A stretch of DNA of 64,000 nucleotides from Catonia carolina. Its lineage: Eukaryota; Arthropoda; Insecta; Hemiptera; Achilidae. Shown piece after piece: positions 57,990-64,000 of this stretch (position 1 is the stretch's first letter; every line of letters starts with the position of its first letter). Under the pieces are notes generated by a model, which searched no databases, had not been told where the DNA came from, and was given only the letters and a program-made list of their open reading frames with translations. The translations under genes and the position numbers were made by a program. The DNA lies in the NCBI GenBank assembly GCA_035578175.1, contig JAQMRL010000001.1:430107545-430171544 (forward strand), read 5' to 3'.

Positions 57990-58202
57990 TTACCTGTGTT
58001 CTGGTTCGCTGTGATAATGTTTAGAAGAACCTTGTCTCAGTGGAAAACATCTAAAATGAGCATGATGTCGATTATTCACTCTTAAACTGCTAGGAACTCT
58101 AGCAAGGCTTTCCGGGCTTCCCCCCGCTAGATATTGTCTCAAAGATGATCTAAAATGCGGGTGGGATAATCCGTAGACGATAGGATTGTAAACAACGGAT
58201 GC
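57990..58202 (-). CDS. Opsin-family / rhodopsin-like GPCR, exon with TM7 end and C-tail
   Basis: After a good acceptor (TTTCTTGTTACAG, ending at 58,203) the exon reads ASVVYNPIVYGLSHPHFRSSLRQYL. NPIVY is the class A NPxxY motif at the end of helix 7, and GLSHPHFR matches the start of helix 8 in arthropod opsins (usually HPKYR). The retinal-binding Lys of opsins would be the residue just before the exon, so it must lie upstream and cannot be checked here. The C-tail is polar and His/Ser-rich to a TAA at 57,990. The stop overlaps a donor-like CACAG|GTAATC at 57,994/57,993, so the exon could also continue. The His-Phe-Arg form recalls arthropsins, a guess only. Confidence 0.72.
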   Translation of the reverse strand, partial: ASVVYNPIVYGLSHPHFRSSLRQYLAGGSPESLARVPSSLRVNNRHHAHFRCFPLRQGSSKHYHSEPEHR

Positions 58203-58376
58203 CTGTAACAAGAAATTTATTGTAATTTAATACGTTATTAATTTTATAGTCAATTAAAAGTTTATTTCATGAGTAAATTTCTGTTTGTCTTTGAATAGGA
58301 TAATAAATTAATATATAAAATTGCATCTCAGAGGAAATTGAAGTAATAAATTCTATTCTCACACAATCCGTTAATA

Positions 58377-58515
58377 AAATGACTGAACAATTTAAGAACT
58401 GGAGAGGTAGAGGTGGAAGCGGTACTAATCAGAGTTTTCTTCTCTGATATTACAAATTTTCATTTTAGTACAGCGAAATCCTGTGGGAAATGAAGTGAAG
58501 GTGTCATTTGGAGGT
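58377..58515 (+). mobile_element. SINE with AAC-type tail, internal fragment
   Basis: Covers AAAATGACTGAA to GTGTCATTTGGAGG of the family, truncated at both ends, about 180 bp upstream of the opsin exon in that gene's intron. Confidence 0.65.
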
Positions 58516-58968
58516 GTCGATTTTTGGCTTGACTACCCCTTAATACTTTATTTATGAATTTTATTGTTACGCTCGAGAAGGGGTTCAATGAATTACGATC
58601 TACTTTGATAGAAGGATCAATCAATTTTTATTATTGAATAATTAACAGATCAGGTTTACTTGAACTTGAGGTTAATCAATTGAAAATACATTGCCCCTAA
58701 ATCAATAACACTACAAAGAAATAATGAACACTCAAAAATTACCTTTTGTCAAGACCCCATTATTTATAAAACCCGTAGCAATCACAACTAAATAGGAAGA
58801 TGACAACCAAAAGGTTAGTTCACCGGCTCAGAATATTCTTTTTTCTATATTTACTACGAAAACGGCCGACGCGCTGGAGTTAACTTTATTAACTGACTTT
58901 TTTTTATGAAATTCACAATCTATTAGAAAAAATCAGTGAATGTGATAACACAAAATATGGAAAAAATT

Positions 58969-59067
58969 AACATGATAAATAAACGTGAGTGGAGACACAT
59001 CCAGTGACAGAACTCCGACGTGAACAGATAAGTGTAGCATTAAGTGCAGCATTTAGAACATTGTAAT
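58969..59067. repeat. 95-99-bp repeat, copy in the LINE 3' flank
   Basis: Starts AACATGATAAATAAACGTGAG (last base dropped in some comparisons) and ends AACATTGTAA. It repeats at 59,855-59,949 with a 12-bp extra (AAGTGCAGCATT). It lies just past the stop codon of the LINE at 59,093 and so is likely part of its 3' UTR. Confidence 0.7.
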
Positions 59068-59092
59068 GGGTAGTCTATTTTACAGTACTACA

Positions 59093-60055
59093 TCAATTGA
59101 GGAGATCCCGGGTCCATCGACGTTTAAGTCGTCTTATTGGATTGTTTGGGAGAGTCTGCGTAGCCAGATTTGAGATCAATGGGTTATGGTGGTTCACGGG
59201 TTTCTTCTTAAATTTTGTATAGAGTTTTAAGAAAACGTCATTTATGTAGGGTACGTTTAGGTCTGAGTGTAGCGTTTTATTTGTTACATAATAGGGGACG
59301 TTAACTATCCTCCGCAAAAGCTTTGATTGAAAAAGCTGCATTTTTGCTAATATCGATGGTTTTGCACAGCAGTAAAGCTGACTGGCATAGGTCCATATTG
59401 GTCGAACGTAGGGGCTGTATGTAATTAATTTAGATGTAGTTGGTTATTTGGATTTGCGTGAAAGAAGTCTGTACAACTGTTTGAATCTGTCCTGGAGTGC
59501 CTTTCTCGTTTTATCCACGTGTACATTCCACGTGAGCCTCTTATCTAGATATAAACCTAGATAACGGATAGATTCAGAAGTGTGAAGTTGAGTGTAATAA
59601 AGATACAAAAGAGGACAAACTCGTTTTCGCAGGGTAAATATAACGTGATACGGTTTTGTAGTATTAACTTTGATTCGCCATTTGGTAAGCCATGATTCTA
59701 GGCGAGAATTATGCTGTTGAAGGACATACGATACTTGAGCGGGATTATCAGCGGAGTACAATATTACAGTATCATCCGCGTACGAAGCAAGGAGTGTATG
59801 TGGATGGGACGGTCCATCGGAAGTGTAAATAGAATATAAAAGTGGTGCTAAGATAACATGATCAATAAACGTGAGAGGAATCACAGTCCAATGGCAGAAC
59901 TCCGACGTGAACAGATAAGTGTAGCATTTAGAACAATGTAACACTGTGTAGATCCCTGAGGTACACCAGCTAGTAGTGGGCAGTAATGAGAATCAGCATT
60001 TTTTTCAGAGACATAGATAAAACGTTCCATCAAAAAGGACTGAATTTTTAACTGA
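59093..60055 (-). pseudogene. Jockey-like LINE reverse transcriptase, split by a 95-bp insert
   Basis: The minus strand reads FLMERFIYVSEKNAD, LAGVPQGS, a 95-bp insertion, LAPLLYSIYTSD, catalytic YADDTVIL, YLGLYLDKRLTW, then one TAA at about 59,446, and in the same frame PIWTYASQL, KLLRRIVNVPYYV, TLHSDLNVP and RRLKRRWTRDLL to a TGA at 59,093. This is RT domain 4 through the C-terminus of a Jockey-clade element. The insert separates the GVPQGS and LAPLLY halves of one motif. 5'-truncated. Confidence 0.82.
59855..59949. repeat. 95-bp insert inside the LINE RT core
   Basis: Near-copy of 58,969-59,067 in the same orientation, flanked by AGAT on both sides (59851-59854 and 59950-59953). Confidence 0.75.
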
Positions 60056-61365
60056 CTGAATTATTTATTGCTTAAACGGTAGTCCAACGCTAGGGCTATT
60101 AATGGGCAGCAAATAGGCTTAGCAAAATGAATATACGGCCTTATGAACTATTCTATTTAACTGTGAGGTTCAACATTAACATTTTTTCTTCCTTCTAATA
60201 AATGCTCAGTTACGATGAAAAAATAATTAAAATTCAATACTATTTACATTATTTTTTAACGTTTTTACTGGAACGTTGTATAACGACGTTGATTAAAACA
60301 AATAGACAGAAAGCATGTATGTCATGGAAAAGTTTTGTTCGTTTTAAACAAAATTTTCTGGCTTGTGAGCACAGCTGTAGAGCTGGCTGGATCAATCAAT
60401 TAACTGGTTCAAAGTAGCATTTAATTTTTAAATAGCACCGTTTGGAAAAACGACTTTGTTTGGTGTTCAACTGACAGCCATGCATGAATAAACGCCACGT
60501 TTTGTGCCTGTTGAAATGTGTGTCAATTCTCATAAAATATTCAGTGTAATATAACCTCCAAAATGGATGGTTGTGTAAAATAAACAAAATGAAAACTAAA
60601 AAAAAAAAATTAAAGGGTATTTAGAAGCTGATGAAAATCATCTGATAATAACATCATTAAAATAGTTTGGTAGTTAAACCGCTGCGACGGAACTTAATAT
60701 GATATTGACCTAGTTAAAATATTCAGTTAGTTAATTTTAGAACGTATTACTAGCGTTAATCTAATGTTAATTACATTTTACTTACTCCGGATATTTTTGG
60801 CTTACTTTTAATCATATCGGATTGAATCTGTATTCAAATACAATTTAATAGTGCGAAAAATGTCTAGATTATAAGCGTACTTCCGATTCTTGAGGTAAAT
60901 AAAGTTCAAGGAAATTATATTTAAAGCAATCAACGTAAGGTAACATTTTAGTTTTTGCGTAGATAGTGAATTCGTGAAATAAAACATAAAAAAATATGTT
61001 GTTGGAAGAAAAATGAAAATGAAAAATATAGGTTAAGAAGTAATTAAGTTATACAAAATAAATAAACAAAGAAATAGAGAAGTGATTTGTTTTACGTAAT
61101 AATGGAGAAATAGAAAAAAATAGACAGCGAGAAATTTTTTGATAGGTGCAAAAATTACAAAAGTCAGGAGATCTTCCATTCATACAAACTGAAAAGTACG
61201 TGGAGATAAACGGGTAGGATAAAGAATCCTCTATCCCAAAGATAGGATGGAGAACAGAAGTAAGGGTGGAAAGGTTAACATTTTAAGTGGTCTTAAGAAA
61301 AAGATAATACGACAAATGACGACAACAACACATAATCAGAAGAAAGGAAAAGATTTTTCTAAAAA
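60056..61365. other. AT-rich spacer
   Basis: I see no gene. The 71-codon frame at 60,202-60,417 has no recognisable motif. Confidence 0.4.
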
Positions 61366-62080
61366 AAATTAGTGTAAAACACTCACACGACTTTCTCTTG
61401 ACAATGTAAATTATGAAAATACATTTCAATATAAATCGTGAGTGAATTATGCAAAATGAAAATCATGCTCTGTAGGACTTAAAAATCACTCTTTTACGCT
61501 AAACTAAGCGTTAAAATAAAAAAATGTTTGAATTGAAGGTTGTAGATTTTTTAATGTCATCCAACTTAATATACTTTTTCCCTAAAATGCGTAGGCACCA
61601 ATCTTAAAAGAACCATTTGTTACTATGAAAGCACAACCCCACAAATTTCGGCAGGCATAGCGCTTACTCTATCTTGTAGAGTAAAAAAAAGTTAGTAAAT
61701 GAAAGGAACTTTAAAAATATCCTAGAAGCCGTTTTTGAGAAAATCGCAAAAAATGAAAAACCGCAGGAATAAACTACTGCTTCCAGTTAACCGATTTTGA
61801 TAAAATTGTTTTTATCAGGTTCGCTCATGGTACCTAACTTAAATTTCAAGTTTCAATTTCGTACGATATTCCGTTTTTGAGATATTATCCATACACACAC
61901 ACACGCGCGAACGCGGGCGCGCTGTGTAAAAACACAAATGTTTTTACCAATCGGTAAATACATGTTTTTTGGGTTCAGTTATCATGAAAACGTGTATTTT
62001 CGGTGAAAACTCGATTCCGAAAAATTGATATGATAACAGCACTTCCCTTTCCTATAATATTCGTACAGGCAAAAGAAAGT
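61366..62080 (-). repeat. (TG)n-bearing repeat, minus-strand copy
   Basis: Right-end motif (inverted: TTAGTGTAAAACACTCACAC) at 61,370, one tandem module, the ATCTCAAAAACGGAA block, a short CA/CG run at about 61,893-61,922, and the start end at 62,080. It forms a head-to-head inverted pair with the next copy. Confidence 0.68.
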
Positions 62081-62311
62081 AAATATGAAAAAGGCTTGGG
62101 AAAGATAAAAAATGACAAAAATAACAGAAGCAGTAGTTGATTATTGAAATGTACGGTATGTAGTTAAGGACATCTTGTACGAATAATAGTCTACATTCAG
62201 GCGCTCCTGACTAAAGGAAGTACTACTGCTACTAAAGGAAGTACTATTAGAACTACTGCGCAATATCTTCTAATGTCTGGATTTTCACAAATCTCAATCT
62301 AATTTATTTTT

Positions 62312-63344
62312 ACTTTCTCTTGCCTATATGAATATACAGTATAGGTAGGTAAGAGAGTATTGTTATCATGTCAATTTTTCGAAATCGAATTTTCACCGGA
62401 TCTACACGTTTTCGGATCCTCTGAACCCAAAAACATGTTTTTAGCGATTGGTCTGTGTGTGTATGTGTGTGTGTGTGTGTATGTGTGTGTGTGTGCGCGC
62501 GTATATGTGTGTGTGTGCGTATGTGTGTGTGTGCGTGTGTGTGCGCGCGCGTGTGTGTGTATGTATGTGTGTGTGAACAGAATATCTCAAGAACGGAACA
62601 TTGTACGAACTTGAAACTTAAGTTAGACACCACTACCGAACCCGATACGAACATTTTCATCAAAATCGGTCTACTGGAAGTAGTATTTTATTCGTGTAAT
62701 TTTTCACTTTTTTGCGATTTTCTCAAAAACGGGTCGTACGATTTTTTTTAAATCGCTTCGTTTACTAAATTTTTATGCTTTACAAGAATTGGTAGACGTC
62801 ATGTCGGCTGACATTCTTGAAAGGGTGATTTCACGTAGTAATAAAATTGTTTTGTTTTAAGATTGCGGCTTTAATATGCATTTTACCGAAAAAATGTTTT
62901 TAATAAAAGTTGTAGAAAATTTAAAATCCTACAACTTTCATTCCAAACGTTTTTTGTTTAACGCTTAGTTTAGCGGTAATTAGCGATTTTCTGTTTTTTT
63001 TCTCACGAAATCTTGTAAAAAATCGATTTTTTTACGATTTCAGCCTTAGTATGCATTTTACGACAAAAGTGTATCATAAACATTAGGTAATTAAAAGATC
63101 TACAACTTTAATTAAAGCATTTTTTTCTACAGAGCCTAGTTTAGCGTGATTTTCCGTATTTTTAAGCCAAACTGAGGTTGATTTCCATTTTGCGTCTTTC
63201 ACTCACGATTAAAATTAGGTTATGTTTATTGAAGTTAGTGTCTTTGTTTATTTCTAATGTTTTATTACTAATGTTAAATTATATTGTTCATTATTTGCAA
63301 TAGCAAGAGAAAGTTGTGTGAGTGTTTCACACCAGATTTTTTTT
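62312..63344 (+). repeat. (TG)n-bearing repeat, most complete copy
   Basis: ACTTTCTCTTGCCTATATG start, a long imperfect (TG)n at about 62,453-62,575, the ATCTCAAGAACGGAAC block, both tandem modules (about 62,858 and 63,030), and the GCAAGAGAAAGTTGTGTGAG end with the GTGTGA/TCACAC hairpin before CAGATTTTTT. Confidence 0.75.
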
Positions 63345-63510
63345 AGCTTTATTTTAAAGTCGCATCGTCAGCTTGGTCTGACTGATTAGAGACTACTGTG
63401 GATTTCGGCATTAGTGGGTTTTAACGTGTTAAAAATTTTCAGACCCTAGCCGTGAATCGAACTCGGAAACTTCTGCTTGCGCAATAGTCACTACGCTACG
63501 AAGGCGGCCA
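63345..63510 (-). mobile_element. tRNA-derived SINE (family S4)
   Basis: The minus strand starts GGCCGCCTTCGTAGCGTAGT (A-box-like TAGCGTAGTGAC) and has GAGTTCGATTCACGG as B box, then an AT-rich tail. It is inserted at the very end of the (TG)n element; ATTTTTT occurs on both sides as a weak duplication. Confidence 0.7.
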
Positions 63511-63937
63511 ATCTATTTTTTGAAAATATATTTCATCTATAAAATTGATTATTGTAATTGGTTATAGAGATCTCTATTAATAAAAGATTGAAGAACTCTC
63601 ATTTCAGTAAAATGAAACACCAAAAATTCCAAATACTAATTAAATGAAGCACAATTAACTGTTCTAGAGTTCTAGAGATCTAGATGAGAACTTATTTTAA
63701 TCCAGAAATAGAACTAAAGATCCATATTAACTGGACAAACAAACGGCCTGGAATTGAAAGAGATTTCATACAGAAGAACCAATTATAATACTGACTAAAT
63801 AATATGAAAAAGTAACAATCAATATTTCCCCCCATATAAGTGCCTATTAGTTCTATATTTTTGCGGATACATAAAAAGAGGTAGCTTTGATGGAACTCAC
63901 CTATTGGTAAATATACGAAAACTTTATCTAAAAAAAA

Positions 63938-64000
63938 AAATCTGGTGTGAAACACTCGCACAACTTTCTCTTGCCAATGCAAATTATGAACAATATAGCC
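63938..64000 (-). repeat. (TG)n-family repeat, right end, running off the window
   Basis: AAATCTGGTGTGAAACACTC followed by ACTTTCTCTTGCCAATGC, the inverted right end of the family. Confidence 0.75.

Noticed and set aside
62310..62751. Long Cys/Val and Thr/His open frames
   Set aside because: Translations of the TG/CA microsatellite in the repeat element.
1..64000. CRISPR arrays, bacterial operons, phage genes, rRNA genes
   Set aside because: Looked for and not seen; the short direct repeats present are microsatellites or transposon parts, without regular spacers.

Overview
This is an AT-rich eukaryotic window, almost certainly from an insect. I lean towards a hemimetabolous or hemipteran species because of the mix of mariner, Jockey-like and RTE-like LINEs, tRNA-derived SINEs and an arthropod-type opsin exon, but I cannot name it. 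No bacterial or phage-type genes are present. The only part I would assign to a host gene is one exon of a rhodopsin-like receptor (opsin family, 57,990-58,202, minus strand). Nearly everything else recognisable is mobile DNA in various states of decay, much of it nested.

Layout. 0-10 kb: fold-back elements (140-739, 4,195-5,365, 8,208-8,614), two mariner derivatives with enlarged inverted ends (1,132-2,076; 5,993-6,930), a (TG)n-bearing repeat family and a SINE. 10-16 kb: a degraded Tigger/pogo-like element (10,303 to about 16,040) that appears to hold a LINE end, a tRNA-SINE and a second mariner-like element (14,030-15,396). 17-25 kb: another (TG)n element split by a SINE, two related solo LTRs (18,646-19,217; 23,954-24,552), two LINE fragments and a TTAA-flanked element split by a SINE. 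25-27 kb: a SINE inside a small TIR transposon inside another SINE. 28-40 kb: LINE remnants, a short Helitron (30,230-30,949), two more (TG)n copies (one split by a TTAA element that is itself split by a SINE) and a candidate solo LTR (37,681-38,303).

40-64 kb: a non-autonomous LTR retrotransposon (40,961-43,966) whose 5' LTR carries a nested solo LTR; a piggyBac-like TTAA element (44,631-46,737) holding a young RTE-like LINE with a long open reverse transcriptase; a fourth mariner derivative of another family (48,131-48,907); a PIF/Harbinger relic (50,588-51,547); a third mariner of the first family (54,683-55,598); the opsin exon; a Jockey-type LINE whose RT core is split by a 95-bp insert; and three (TG)n copies at the right edge.

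The observations I rate highest are: (1) both solo LTRs at 18.6 and 24 kb carry a perfect histone-mRNA-type 3' stem-loop at the same place, downstream of a TATA box, with no AATAAA seen; (2) all four DD34D mariner copies, from two families, have lost the 5' half and end in long inverted copies of their own 3' end; (3) several nestings are proven by matching target-site duplications and empty sites within the window. All family assignments come from reading motifs and repeats by eye; no database search was possible.
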